DNA of 64,000 nt from CAZVJU01 sp964627195 (lineage in GTDB: Bacteria > Patescibacteriota > Microgenomatia > UBA8517), in the NCBI GenBank assembly GCA_964627195.1, contig CAZVJU010000004.1, positions 1 to 64,000 of the forward strand. The letters are read 5' to 3'. The position numbers and the translations under genes were made by a program. Below, piece after piece: positions 18,801 through 28,238 of this stretch. The first letter of the stretch is position 1; every line of letters begins with the position of its first letter. A model generated the notes under the pieces. That model saw only the letters and a list, made by a program, of their open reading frames with translations. It was not told the origin of the DNA and searched no databases.

Positions 18801-19568
18801 ATGAAACTCAGTACTACGATAATAACTTTAAACGAAGAAAAAGACTTACCAAGATGTTTGGAGTCAGTAAGGGATATCAGTGACCAGATTGTAGTAGTAG
18901 ATTGTGGAAGTACTGATAACACGGTTAAAATTGCCAAAAGTTTTGGTGCAGAAGTCTATACAAGGGTTTTTGATAATTATGCTGATCAGAAAAATTTTGC
19001 AATTAAAAAGGCAGACGGCGAGTGGATCCTTTCCCTTGATGCTGATGAAGAGATATCACCTGCGTTGGCCAAAGAAATTGATTTGGTGACTAGAAACGGA
19101 CAGTCAGAAATTGCAGGATACTCGATTCCGAGGAAAAATATTATTTTCGGAAAGCTGATCAGATACACCCGTTGGCAATCTGAACTTGATCGACATGTTT
19201 GGCTATGGAAAAAAAATAAGGGTAGTTGGGAAGGGGACGTGCACGAGGAAGTTGTAGTTAACGGTCGAGTCGGAAAACTTGTAAACGCGAAAATACACTA
19301 TCAATATGAGAATGTAACTGAATTTATGACTATGATGAACAGATATTCGGAATTTGACGCAAATCAAAATGTGAAAAATGGTGTGAAATTTAGTTACATC
19401 CGGGTATTTTTTGACCCGGTATATAATTTTTTAGTCAGATATCTTTACAGACTTGGTTTTCTAGACGGTTGGAGAGGGTTCATTCTGTCTTATCTTATGG
19501 CGATTTATCATATCGAGATTGCCGTAAAAATGTGGGAGCGGAAAGGAGTTAATAGATCTGTTGTCTGA
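18801..19568 (+). CDS. GT2 family glycosyltransferase (WaaE/KdtX-like)
   Basis: I prefer the ATG at 18801 (MKLSTTIITLNEEKDL) over two ATGs upstream at 18789 and 18792, since family members start this way. The 255-residue protein carries IVVVDCGSTDNT, NYADQKNFAI and the metal site LSLDADEE. These are the signatures of the LPS core beta-1,4-glucosyltransferase-like GT2 group. It is likely cytoplasmic or membrane associated through its C-terminal hydrophobic part. It overlaps the following GT39 gene by eight bases. Confidence 0.85.
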   Translation: MKLSTTIITLNEEKDLPRCLESVRDISDQIVVVDCGSTDNTVKIAKSFGAEVYTRVFDNYADQKNFAIKKADGEWILSLDADEEISPALAKEIDLVTRNGQSEIAGYSIPRKNIIFGKLIRYTRWQSELDRHVWLWKKNKGSWEGDVHEEVVVNGRVGKLVNAKIHYQYENVTEFMTMMNRYSEFDANQNVKNGVKFSYIRVFFDPVYNFLVRYLYRLGFLDGWRGFILSYLMAIYHIEIAVKMWERKGVNRSVV

Positions 19569-21054
19569 CCTGTTTCTTAGGAAAAAACCAATAGTCTTTA
19601 TTCTAATTTTGGCGATTATCTTACGGGTAATAGCAATTAGCCAATCTCTTTGGTTAGATGAAGCAATAGGTGCCATTGCAGCAAAAGACTATTCGTATTT
19701 CACTATTATTAGTGAGTTTATAAAAGCCGACAATCATCCCCCATTTTATTATCTGGTTTTAAAATTTTGGACAAGTATTTTCGGCTATTCCGAATTTTCT
19801 TTGAGAACGCCTTCGTTATTATTTGGTACAGGAACGGTTTTTCTTACTTACCTCATTGTTAAGAGCTTGATCTGGAGATCTCAAAAAGGGGTTTTATCCA
19901 GTGTTCCAAACATTTCGGCTTTGTTAATAGCTTTATCACAATTTCATATTTATTATTCTCAGGAGGCGAGAATGTATTCAATGGCCGGGTTTTTTGTAAG
20001 CCTGGCTTTCTATAGTTATATTCTGCTCTTAAAAAATGAGAAAACCAAGATTATTTACTGGGCCACCTTTTCATTTGCCATATTATGTTTAGTATTTACA
20101 GATTATGCACCCATCTTTCTTCTCCCTGTTTTTTGGATTATTACTCTTGTGAAAAGAAAAAGTGGACGATTTTGGAAGGTTTTTCTCTTAGCACATATCC
20201 CTTTATTACTTTTTGGTATTTTGTGGTTGCCTACCTTTTTTATTCAAGTTGACCGAGGTGGTTGGCTTTTGAAAACTTGGCCCGCGTGGAGGGAGGTTGC
20301 CGGGGGAGCTACATTGAAGCAGGCTGCCTTAGTTTTTGTGAAATTTGTTTTCGGAAGAATTTCTCTTTATAACAAGATGTTATATTATCTTTTAGTAATT
20401 TTTGTAAGCATTCCCGTATCTCTGGCACTCATTAACTCTTGGAAAAAAAGAGAAGAAAGTGTCATTTGGATTTGGATGTGGCTTATAATTCCACTAGTAA
20501 TAGGGTTTTTGTTAAGTTTCTCCTTTCCCGCTTTTATTTATTTCAGATTTGTTTTTGTTTTGCCGGCGTTTTCCATTTTGATAGCTTGGGGTGCATGCTC
20601 TTATAAAAATGTAAGGTTACGATTATTAATTGTTTCTACGATAGTTATCTCAAATATTGTAAGCTGGGTTCTATATATAACTGATCCGGTTCAACAAAGA
20701 GAACAATGGAATATTGCGACAAGGTTCGTAGAAGAAAATGCAAAACCAAACGAAATTGTACTTTTCGAATTTCCCGAACCCTTCGCTCCCTATAGGTGGT
20801 ATTCGAAAGGAAGTGTTGAGGCAAAGGGAGCGACTAATTCGATATCGGCAGATCCTGATTTAAGTAAAGAAATCACTTTTAATTTAGTTAAAAATAAAAC
20901 AGGAGTCTTTTATTTTAACTATTTGAGAGAGCTATCGGATAGAGAAGATACTGTCAGGAAAACTTTGATTGACACTGGGTTTGTTAAAAAAGATGTTTAT
21001 AATTTTCAAGGTGTAGGTTTGGTTGAATATTATACAAAAGAACAACAACTTTAG
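19561..21054 (+). CDS. GT39/ArnT-like membrane glycosyltransferase
   Basis: The 497-residue frame starts at TTG, inside the end of the previous gene. After the first helix it shows SLWLDEAIGAIAA with the catalytic Asp-Glu at 33-34, and DNHPPFYYLVLKFW at 57-70. Both are textbook GT39/PMT-like motifs. Many membrane segments follow, then a soluble C-terminal domain. It would transfer sugar from a polyprenyl phosphate outside the membrane. The TTG start and the lack of a Shine-Dalgarno suggest translational coupling with the upstream GT2 gene. Confidence 0.85.
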   Translation: MSDLFLRKKPIVFILILAIILRVIAISQSLWLDEAIGAIAAKDYSYFTIISEFIKADNHPPFYYLVLKFWTSIFGYSEFSLRTPSLLFGTGTVFLTYLIVKSLIWRSQKGVLSSVPNISALLIALSQFHIYYSQEARMYSMAGFFVSLAFYSYILLLKNEKTKIIYWATFSFAILCLVFTDYAPIFLLPVFWIITLVKRKSGRFWKVFLLAHIPLLLFGILWLPTFFIQVDRGGWLLKTWPAWREVAGGATLKQAALVFVKFVFGRISLYNKMLYYLLVIFVSIPVSLALINSWKKREESVIWIWMWLIIPLVIGFLLSFSFPAFIYFRFVFVLPAFSILIAWGACSYKNVRLRLLIVSTIVISNIVSWVLYITDPVQQREQWNIATRFVEENAKPNEIVLFEFPEPFAPYRWYSKGSVEAKGATNSISADPDLSKEITFNLVKNKTGVFYFNYLRELSDREDTVRKTLIDTGFVKKDVYNFQGVGLVEYYTKEQQL

Positions 21055-21080
21055 TCTCTTAAGGCTAAAGAGGTTAAACT

Positions 21081-22439
21081 ATGTTAAGTGTCTGGATAAT
21101 TTTATTTTTAATAACAGCTGCCCACATTTTTCTTTTAACTAAGATTTTTTTCTTTCCTTATCCGGAGCTTTTCGTTTATTCGTATTTAACCAAGGTGGGT
21201 TTGGTTCCTTATAAACAAATTTTTGATCAACATTTTCCGGGAATAATGTTTTTCCCTGTAAACCTTGCTTCTTTGGGTGTTGATACCATATTTGAGGCAA
21301 GGATTTTACATTTAGGAATTATCGTAATAGCTCATATTTTACTTTTTCTTATAGGAAAAACATTACTTAAATCTAATTTGCTAGCACTTTCTGGCAATCT
21401 ACTTTATTTAGTTTGGCAGCCATTTTTTGAAGGATATGTTTTGTGGATTGACTTACTCGTTGCTCCAATCCTCTTGTTGTCATTTCTTCTGTTAACTAAT
21501 AAAAAATATTTTTATTCAGGTTTGTTTATCGGAATAGCACTCCTTTTTAAACAAGTTTTAGTGCCGCTCATTTTTTTTGTCTGTCTTTTTTTGTTCGTGG
21601 ACAACCTAAGACAGGGTTTTTCGAAGTCAAAGCATTTTTTAAGTTTTTTATTGGGATTGACAACTTCGGTCATGTTGCTGGTTTTATGGATAACAAATTT
21701 AAAGATTTGGAAAGAATTTGTTTACTGGAGTCTGACTTTTAATTTAACTACTTTTGCCCAGATGGGCAGGAAATATCCGAATTTTCACGAGATTATTAAA
21801 TCTTTACCAATTTTTGGATTAGGCATTTTTTCACTATTATTTATTTTAAGGAAGAAGAAGAGCAATTTTATTATTTTAGGATTATTTTTTATTGGCTCAT
21901 TAGTATTTGCTTATGCGCGATTTGACTTTATACATTTACAACCCGCTCTTCCTTTTGCGATATTGGGGATAGTTACAGGATTACACATTTTGCCCTCCAA
22001 AATAAGAAAACCACTACTTATACTATTTATTACTTTTTCAATTTTGATTATGGTTTCTTTTTACAAATCAAATGTTGGGGATAAGGTAGAATTCTTCGGA
22101 GAAAAAGAAATAAAAATCAAGGAAGCTGTATTAAAATATGCAAATCCTGGAGATAGTGTTTTTGCTTTTGGGACAACACCGCACCTTTATTATTTAACAA
22201 AAACTCACCCTCCCGGAAACATTTTTGCTTTCCCGTTTCCCTGGTTTACAACTATTGCACAACAGGAGATTTATGAAGGTATAATTACAGATCCACCGGT
22301 TGTGGTAGTAAGAGATAAAAGTTCTGAGGTTCAGGAAATGAATTTGACAAAATATATGCCTATCGTGGAGCTTTATTTTGAGAAATACTATAAAATTATT
22401 GATGTTTTTGATAGTACTGAAATAATGGTTCCTAACTGA
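21081..22439 (+). CDS. GT39-like membrane glycosyltransferase
   Basis: The 452-residue protein has about ten hydrophobic segments. The first loop reads FPYPELFVYSYLTKVGLVPYK and IFDQHFPGIMFF, where Glu29 would replace the usual Asp-Glu pair and GLVPYKQIFDQHFPG matches a group of GT-C proteins common in these genomes. The C-terminal soluble part is short (about 100 residues). It probably acts on the outer membrane face with a polyprenyl-phosphate donor. A nested inverted repeat begins at its stop codon. Confidence 0.75.
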   Translation: MLSVWIILFLITAAHIFLLTKIFFFPYPELFVYSYLTKVGLVPYKQIFDQHFPGIMFFPVNLASLGVDTIFEARILHLGIIVIAHILLFLIGKTLLKSNLLALSGNLLYLVWQPFFEGYVLWIDLLVAPILLLSFLLLTNKKYFYSGLFIGIALLFKQVLVPLIFFVCLFLFVDNLRQGFSKSKHFLSFLLGLTTSVMLLVLWITNLKIWKEFVYWSLTFNLTTFAQMGRKYPNFHEIIKSLPIFGLGIFSLLFILRKKKSNFIILGLFFIGSLVFAYARFDFIHLQPALPFAILGIVTGLHILPSKIRKPLLILFITFSILIMVSFYKSNVGDKVEFFGEKEIKIKEAVLKYANPGDSVFAFGTTPHLYYLTKTHPPGNIFAFPFPWFTTIAQQEIYEGIITDPPVVVVRDKSSEVQEMNLTKYMPIVELYFEKYYKIIDVFDSTEIMVPN

Positions 22440-22511
22440 TCTGCTATGTCATCCTTTTTAGAGGAAACCCCGAGCTAAGCTCGGGGAGGATGTCATTGAC
22501 TTTTAGATCAG
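22436..22511 (+). repeat. nested inverted-repeat element between operons
   Basis: Three nested stems are visible. The outer is CTGATCT / AGATCAG (22436-22442, 22505-22511). The middle is ATGTCATCCT / AGGATGTCAT with one mismatch (22446-22455, 22487-22496). The inner is a perfect CCCCGAGC / GCTCGGGG with loop TAA (22468-22486). The inner CCCCGA stem resembles those at 3878 and 9768. It could end the upstream transcript, though no T tract follows. Confidence 0.65.
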
Positions 22512-22544
22512 CGTCTTTTCATTCGACAACTTAATTATCTTTAC

Positions 22545-22550
22545 TAAAAT
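22545..22550 (+). promoter_or_regulatory. -10-like TAAAAT before a GT4 gene
   Basis: TAAAAT ends 5 bases before the ATG at 22556 and lies after the nested hairpin, so a new transcription unit may start here. Confidence 0.35.
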
Positions 22551-22555
22551 ATTTT

Positions 22556-23644
22556 ATGAAAATAGCAATTGATATATCGGCAGTGGTTTATGGGACCGGA
22601 GTCTCGGTTTATACTAAGAATTTGGTCGAAAATATTTTGAAAATCGATAAAAAAAATGATTATCTGTTATTCGGCGGTTCTTTGAGAAAAAAAAGAGAAA
22701 TTCATAATTTTTTGACTAGTCTCAGAGGAAATTCAGTTCACAATAAAGTTTTTTCAATACCGCCGACTTTTGCCGATTTCTTATGGAATAAGCTGCATAT
22801 ACTACCAATAGAGAATATTATAGGAAATATTGACGTTTTTCACTCTTCGGATTGGACACAACCTCCCTCAGGAGCTTTCAAAGTTACGACTATACATGAT
22901 CTTGTTCCCCTTAAACTTCCTCAGCTATCAGATCCTAAATTAGTTTCTACACACAAGGCTAGGTTAAAATGGGTTAAAAAGGAAGCTGATAGAATTATAG
23001 TTCCTTCTCAGTCAACCTTAGAAGATTGTCGAGAGTTGGGATTTAGAAAAGAAATATTAAGGGTCATTCCCGAAGCTACTAGTCTTAACTTTTTGTCGAT
23101 AAAAAATGCCGAAATACTAAATCTTAAAAGAAAGTACAGAATCTCTGGGAAGTATATACTATCTGTTGGTGTAAATCCCAGAAAGAATACAGATCGCATA
23201 ATTCAAGCCTTTGAAAAGATAAAGGCAGAAACAGGGTATAAATTGGTGATAATTGGCCATAAATACGTAGATTTTCATTTCGAAAGAGGGGTAATTTTCA
23301 CAGGTCATATTTCACAGGAGGACTTAGCAGTATTTTATTCTGGTGCGGAAGCGTTGGTTTATCCGTCTTTATACGAAGGATTTGGTATTCCGATATTAGA
23401 AGCTTTTGTTTCTAAAACACCCGTGGTTACTACAAATTTCGGCAGTATGGCGGAGATTGCAGGGAAAGCTGCAGTGTTAGTTGATCCTTTTAGTATAGAT
23501 TCCATAGCTGAAGGAATTCTGGAAGCGATCAAAAACAAGCAAAAACTTGTAAAATTCGCTTTACGACGGGCAAAGAACTTTTCCTGGGAAAAGACTGCAA
23601 AAAAAACTTTAAATGTTTATAAAGAATTTGGGGGAAAACTTTAG
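22556..23644 (+). CDS. GT4 family glycosyltransferase
   Basis: The 362-residue protein begins MKIAIDISAVVYGTGVSVYTKNL, a GT4 mannosyltransferase-like N-terminus. It contains FHSSDWTQPP, TTIHDLVPLKLP and, in the C-terminal domain, LSVGVNPRKNTDRIIQAF. The catalytic EX7E motif EGFGIPILE is intact. It would add a sugar from a nucleotide donor to a lipid-linked acceptor in the cytoplasm. A second GT4 gene follows after 24 bases and is similar in layout (shared IHDL and EGFG motifs). Confidence 0.9.
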   Translation: MKIAIDISAVVYGTGVSVYTKNLVENILKIDKKNDYLLFGGSLRKKREIHNFLTSLRGNSVHNKVFSIPPTFADFLWNKLHILPIENIIGNIDVFHSSDWTQPPSGAFKVTTIHDLVPLKLPQLSDPKLVSTHKARLKWVKKEADRIIVPSQSTLEDCRELGFRKEILRVIPEATSLNFLSIKNAEILNLKRKYRISGKYILSVGVNPRKNTDRIIQAFEKIKAETGYKLVIIGHKYVDFHFERGVIFTGHISQEDLAVFYSGAEALVYPSLYEGFGIPILEAFVSKTPVVTTNFGSMAEIAGKAAVLVDPFSIDSIAEGILEAIKNKQKLVKFALRRAKNFSWEKTAKKTLNVYKEFGGKL

Positions 23645-23668
23645 TTATTGTTTTTTTAATGAAAAACC

Positions 23669-24799
23669 ATGATTATCGGTATTGACGGTAATGAAGCCAA
23701 TGAAAGAGAGAGGGTTGGTGTACACCAATATACCTTCGAAATTCTTTGGGCGTTGTACAAACTACAGGATAGGGAAAATACACATCTTTGCTTTTTAATT
23801 TATTTAAAATGTCCCCCGTCTTCGGATTTTCCGGAAGAAGGTCCGTTTTGGAAATATAAAGTTATATCGGGTAGTAAATTTTGGGTTTTAACTCGGCTTA
23901 CGCCATTGTTGTTAGCAAAAAAAATTGATGTTTTTTGGAGTCCCAACCATTACTTACCTCCTATAGCGAGCATGCCAAGAGTTTGCACGATCCATGACCT
24001 GGGTTACCTCAATTTTTCGGGTCATTTCAAAAGGCGTGATTTTTGGCAACTAAAATACTGGAGTGCTATTTCTATAATTATATCAAAATATATCATTTGT
24101 CCTTCACGATCAGTTTACAATGACATTGTACGACACTATCCTTTTGCCCGAAATAAGGTGAAAATCATACATCATGGTTATGACAAACGAAAATATAAAA
24201 CAACTTATTCAAAAAAACTTGTGCGACGAATCTTTGAAAAATATAGGATTACCAAAAAGTATATACTTTTTTTATCTACTTTTAAGCCGAGCAAGAATAT
24301 TGAAGGGTTACTCAGCGCCTTTAATTTAGTAAAAAAGGATTTTGATTATCAACTGGTAATTGTGGGTAAAAAGGGTTGGTTATACGATTCAATTTTTGAG
24401 AAAGTTAAAGAATTAGGACTGGAGGAGCAGGTTATCTTTACTGATTATGTTGCCGAAGAGGATAAACCGGCCCTAATAGCAGGCGCGAAGGTGTTTGTCT
24501 TGCCATCTTTTTGGGAAGGGTTTGGTATGGATGTTCTTAATGTTTTGGCATCCGGCATACCCATTGTTTTAAGTAATGTTGGCTCTTTACCAGAAGTGGC
24601 AGGAAAGGCCGGAATCTATGTTGATCCAAAAAGTTACGAAAGTATTGCCGGCGGAATCAAAAAAGTTCTAGATATGGATCAAAAAGGGTATAATAAACAA
24701 GTACAGTTAGGTTTAAAACAGGTTCAAAAATACTCTTGGGAAAGATCTGCAAGAGAGACTTTGAATGTTTTAAAGGGAGCTTCCGGGATCAAAATCTAG
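23669..24799 (+). CDS. GT4 family glycosyltransferase with altered EX7E motif
   Basis: The 376-residue protein starts MIIGIDGNEANERERVGVHQY, has PNHYLPP and CTIHDLGYLNF, and in the C-terminal domain LFLSTFKPSKNIEGLL. The region that should read EX7E is EGFGMDVLN, so the second Glu is Asn; in GT4 enzymes these glutamates contact the donor sugar and phosphate. It may be inactive, use a different donor, or keep activity with changed geometry. It lies in the same operon as the GT4 gene before it. Confidence 0.85.
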   Translation: MIIGIDGNEANERERVGVHQYTFEILWALYKLQDRENTHLCFLIYLKCPPSSDFPEEGPFWKYKVISGSKFWVLTRLTPLLLAKKIDVFWSPNHYLPPIASMPRVCTIHDLGYLNFSGHFKRRDFWQLKYWSAISIIISKYIICPSRSVYNDIVRHYPFARNKVKIIHHGYDKRKYKTTYSKKLVRRIFEKYRITKKYILFLSTFKPSKNIEGLLSAFNLVKKDFDYQLVIVGKKGWLYDSIFEKVKELGLEEQVIFTDYVAEEDKPALIAGAKVFVLPSFWEGFGMDVLNVLASGIPIVLSNVGSLPEVAGKAGIYVDPKSYESIAGGIKKVLDMDQKGYNKQVQLGLKQVQKYSWERSARETLNVLKGASGIKI

Positions 24800-24818
24800 G
24801 AAAAAATAGTAAAATTCC

Positions 24819-24824
24819 TAAAAT
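24819..24824 (+). promoter_or_regulatory. -10-like TAAAAT before the acyltransferase gene
   Basis: TAAAAT ends 5 bases before the ATG at 24830 and has no clear -35. It is one of a recurrent set with this spacing. Confidence 0.3.
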
Positions 24825-24829
24825 ATTAC

Positions 24830-25426
24830 ATGTTTAAAGATAAAATGGATAACAACCTGAATATTAACCAGGCTTTGGTTAAAATGATAAATAGATTCAG
24901 AAACTACTGTCTTGATTTTGAGCTTATGCTTCTGCGTTGGGTCGGATGTCTACCTTTTCATACGCTTAGAAAGTTCTTTTATAAACTATCGGGCATAAAA
25001 ATTGGCGAAGGGTCTACGATCCATATGTGGGCAAATTTCTTCCAACCTAAAAACATTGCGATTGGGGAAGATACTATCATCGGTGATCATTCCTTTTTAG
25101 ATGGAAGAGCACTTTTATCAATCGGAAATCATGTTGATATTGCATCTTACGTACTTATTTATAACTCGGAGCATGATATTTTAGATCCGCAATTCAAAGC
25201 AAGAGAAGAAAAGGTATTAATAAAGGATTATGTGTTTGTGGGACCCAGGGTAACGATTCTTCCTGGAGTTAGTGTCGGAATGGGAGCGGTTATTGCAGCT
25301 GGGGCAGTTGTTACAAAAAATGTAGGGGATTATGAAATTGTAGGCGGAGTTCCGGCAAAAAATATTGGAGAAAGACAAAACAAGAACCTTACATATAAAT
25401 TAGGCAGAGCCAGACTATTTCAGTAG
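24830..25426 (+). CDS. left-handed beta-helix O-acyltransferase
   Basis: The 198-residue protein has an N-terminal segment of about 55 residues and then hexapeptide repeats such as IGEGST, IAIGEDTIIGDHS, VFVGPRVTILPGV and AVIAAGAVVTKNV. This is the WcaF/CapG/LacA-like pattern. The likely catalytic His lies in YNSEHDILDP. It would acetylate (or otherwise acylate) a glycan sugar using acyl-CoA in the cytoplasm. Placement right after two GT4 genes and before an uncharacterised membrane protein fits glycan decoration. A second possible start, MDNNLN, lies four codons in. Confidence 0.85.
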   Translation: MFKDKMDNNLNINQALVKMINRFRNYCLDFELMLLRWVGCLPFHTLRKFFYKLSGIKIGEGSTIHMWANFFQPKNIAIGEDTIIGDHSFLDGRALLSIGNHVDIASYVLIYNSEHDILDPQFKAREEKVLIKDYVFVGPRVTILPGVSVGMGAVIAAGAVVTKNVGDYEIVGGVPAKNIGERQNKNLTYKLGRARLFQ

Positions 25427-25427
25427 C

Positions 25428-25988
25428 ATGAAAATTATCGTGAAATATGTTTATTTTATATTTTCTCTGATTTTTTTACTTTACCTTCTGCTTCCAAATC
25501 CAAACTTTCCTGAGGCTTCTAGAGATGCTTTGCAGTCAAATGAGCCAGCAGACACAGAGACACCTCTCCGACGCGCATATTTTACTAATTACTCGAGAGA
25601 AGAGGTAGTCAAACATTATCTAGAACAATTTAGTAAGAACTCTTTCAAAAACCTACCCCTCATTACTTATAGGCTTAATTATCCACCCGAAGAGGCACAG
25701 AGCATAATTAGAGATCAAACGCGAAGCACTTTCTTGGAAGAGATCGTTCATCCCTTCCGGGAATCTTTATACATCAACGGATTTGAACCTAAAGACGAAA
25801 AAGACGCTATTTTTATTGCTGGGAAATTCTGGAGACAAAAAATTATAGTAAGATATGTTCCATCCAATCTCTGGTTGCGTTTTTCTATAGGGGTAATAAG
25901 TTTGTTTCTATTTTCACTTATTTTGAGAGAGTGGAGCAAACTGATGACCAAACTTAAAAGGAGAGCAAAAATATGGACCTTTCGATAG
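25428..25988 (+). CDS. membrane protein of unknown function
   Basis: The 186-residue protein has one N-terminal membrane helix (about 5-22), a hydrophilic middle of roughly 120 residues, and one C-terminal helix (about 148-164), so the middle probably lies outside the membrane. I recognise no family. It starts one base after the acyltransferase stop and overlaps the next GT2 gene by 16 bases, which suggests it belongs to the glycan pathway. It might be a scaffolding or partner protein, but nothing in the sequence proves it. Confidence 0.55.
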   Translation: MKIIVKYVYFIFSLIFLLYLLLPNPNFPEASRDALQSNEPADTETPLRRAYFTNYSREEVVKHYLEQFSKNSFKNLPLITYRLNYPPEEAQSIIRDQTRSTFLEEIVHPFRESLYINGFEPKDEKDAIFIAGKFWRQKIIVRYVPSNLWLRFSIGVISLFLFSLILREWSKLMTKLKRRAKIWTFR

Positions 25989-26893
25989 TTATTCTTTCTT
26001 ACAATACTAAAACAGTTCTGAAAGATTGTATTGACTCTATTTTGAAGAATAGTTTAGGTTTAAGCTACGAAATTATCGTAGTTGATAATGCTTCAAAAGA
26101 CGGTTCGGTCGCAATGTTATCTTCTTTTGTAAGGAAAGAAAAACGAGTTAGGTTTATTTTAAATAAAGTGAATGTTGGTTTTGCGGCCGGAAATAATCAA
26201 GGAATATCAGTAGCTAAGGGAAAAGTCGTACTCCTACTTAATTCAGATACGCTTGTAAATGACAATTGCCTAGGAGAAATGGTTTCATGGTTAGAAAGGC
26301 ACAAAGATGTTGGTGCTATGTCTCCTGCGCTCAAAAACAAAGATGCTAGCTTCCAGGGAACCGGCGGATATTTCCCAACTTTGGTCAGGGTATTTTTGTG
26401 GATGTTTTTTTTAGATGACATTCCCTTTATGGATTTTTTTATAAAACCATATCACCCCATGCATGCCCAGTCACCTTTTTATAAAGGCACAAGAAATTAT
26501 CTTCATGCCAGTGAGATTGATTGGATTACCGGAGCTTTTATGATGATTAGAAAAGAGGCTCTTGAGGAAGTGGGGGGTTTAGATGAGGATTATTTTATGT
26601 ATGTAGAAGACACAGATTTATGTTTCAGAATAAAAAAAGCAGGATGGAGAATTTGGTATAAACCCCAATGGAATATAGTTCACTTAGGTGGGGCTAGTAG
26701 TACTTCAGAGTTTCCTATAATCTCAGAATTTAAAGGACTAAGACTTTTTTATAAGAAAAATATGCCGTCATGGCAGTATCCAGTCGTAATTTTTTTTCTC
26801 AAATGTGGAGCCTTATTAAGAATTATATTATTTGGACTATTTAAGGGAAAAGATTCAGCGAAAACCTATGCAAAAGCACTCACACTTAATTGA
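25973..26893 (+). CDS. GT2 family glycosyltransferase (rhamnosyltransferase-like)
   Basis: The 306-residue protein has DLSIVILSYNTKTVL, IVVDNASKDGS, VGFAAGNNQGI, LLLNSDT (metal site) and WITGAFMMIRKEA followed by FMYVEDTDLCFRIKKAGW. This series is the WbbL-like GT2 signature. The acidic pair ED in the last motif is the likely base. It has a clear Shine-Dalgarno, AAAAGGAG at 25956-25963, nine bases before ATG, one of few strong ones in this island. The C-terminal hydrophobic stretch may anchor it to the membrane. Confidence 0.9.
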   Translation: MDLSIVILSYNTKTVLKDCIDSILKNSLGLSYEIIVVDNASKDGSVAMLSSFVRKEKRVRFILNKVNVGFAAGNNQGISVAKGKVVLLLNSDTLVNDNCLGEMVSWLERHKDVGAMSPALKNKDASFQGTGGYFPTLVRVFLWMFFLDDIPFMDFFIKPYHPMHAQSPFYKGTRNYLHASEIDWITGAFMMIRKEALEEVGGLDEDYFMYVEDTDLCFRIKKAGWRIWYKPQWNIVHLGGASSTSEFPIISEFKGLRLFYKKNMPSWQYPVVIFFLKCGALLRIILFGLFKGKDSAKTYAKALTLN

Positions 26894-28238
26894 TTTAGTT
26901 TCCAAATATGTAGTAGCGGCAATTTTAATTGTCGTACCTTTGTATCCAAAGTTCCCATTTATTCGAATTCCGAATACTTTTGTAGCCGTTAGGCTTGAAG
27001 ACTTTCTCTTGTTTTTTGCCGGAATTGTCCTTGTAGTTTCTATTTTTCCCAGACTACTATCGTTTTCCAAAGATCCTTTGGTTAAACTTGTTGCTCTTTT
27101 CCTCGGAGTAGGTTTTATATCTTTTATTTCAGGATCACTTGTTACAAAAAGCGTCGTTCCTAATATTGCATTTTTACATTGGTTACGTAGGATAGAATAT
27201 TTCATCCCGCTGTTTTTAGGAATTGATTCTATGCGGAAGAATACTAAAAATTTGGAGTTTTATTTAAAAATTCTATTTCTGGTTATCATAGTCCTCTTTT
27301 TTTATGGATTTGGACAGAAAAATTTTGGATGGCCGATTATCATAACCCAGAATCAAGAATACTCTAAGGGGATTGCTCTTAGTTACGTTCCGGGAAGTCA
27401 TATAAATTCGACGTTTGCAGGTCACTATGATTTAGCCTCATTTTTAGTTTTGGCTCTCCCTGTGGTTATTAGCTGTCTTTTTCTTTTAAAAGGTGTTAGG
27501 ACAAAGATTTTTTTGGGTATGGTATTTTTTTCTGGATTGTGGCTTTTGGTTAACACTGCTTCTCGAGTTTCTATCTTTTCCTATCTTATCGCTGGAACTA
27601 TCTCCTTGCTTTTAATTAAAAAATATAAAGCAGTGCTAGTATTTTTATTTGTGAGCATCGTCTTTGTAGGCTTTTCTTCTAATCTTGTCTCTCGTTACAG
27701 TAGACTTATAGATGTTATTCGGAATAAATCTGAAAGTGGTAATTTAAATAATCTGGGAATTTTTACTGTTTATGCACAGGATATTGATTTACCATTAAAA
27801 GTTAAATCAGTAACCCCAACTCCAACTTCTGAACCACCCTTTGAAGATCGCTCGACAAATATTCGCCTTAACGTCGAATGGCCAAGGGCATTAAGAGCAT
27901 TCGCAAAAAATCCTATCCTAGGTACAGGGTACTCGTCAATAACTTTGGCAACTGATAATGACTACTTAAGGGCCTTGGGAGAGGTTGGTATATTGGGATT
28001 TTTGGCTTTTTTTCTAATCCTTGGGAAAACAAGTGACATCCTTTTAAGGTCATTTTCTTCCAACAAATCTTTCAGGGGTGTTGAACTCGGATTTTTGACT
28101 GGTACAATAGGTAGCCTTTCCGGATTATTTATTAATGCTGTCTTTATTGACATTTTTGAGTCATCCAAATTTGCTCTACTTTTTTGGCTTATGATTGGTA
28201 TGGCCATGTCTTTAGTAACTTATGCGAAAAATGAATAA
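26868..28238 (+). CDS. O-antigen ligase/polymerase-like membrane protein
   Basis: I start at the ATG at 26868 (MQKHSHLIDLV), which overlaps the GT2 gene by 26 bases; the open frame extends to 26832 but that would add a hydrophilic tail. The 456-residue protein has about ten membrane segments. A large loop in the C-terminal half carries a Pro/Thr-rich stretch (TPTPTSEPP) and then RSTNIRLNVEWPRALRAF and NPILGTGYSS, the usual Wzy_C/WaaL pattern. It would polymerise or ligate flipped glycan outside the membrane. It complements the flippase at 8434. Confidence 0.8.
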   Translation: MQKHSHLIDLVSKYVVAAILIVVPLYPKFPFIRIPNTFVAVRLEDFLLFFAGIVLVVSIFPRLLSFSKDPLVKLVALFLGVGFISFISGSLVTKSVVPNIAFLHWLRRIEYFIPLFLGIDSMRKNTKNLEFYLKILFLVIIVLFFYGFGQKNFGWPIIITQNQEYSKGIALSYVPGSHINSTFAGHYDLASFLVLALPVVISCLFLLKGVRTKIFLGMVFFSGLWLLVNTASRVSIFSYLIAGTISLLLIKKYKAVLVFLFVSIVFVGFSSNLVSRYSRLIDVIRNKSESGNLNNLGIFTVYAQDIDLPLKVKSVTPTPTSEPPFEDRSTNIRLNVEWPRALRAFAKNPILGTGYSSITLATDNDYLRALGEVGILGFLAFFLILGKTSDILLRSFSSNKSFRGVELGFLTGTIGSLSGLFINAVFIDIFESSKFALLFWLMIGMAMSLVTYAKNE

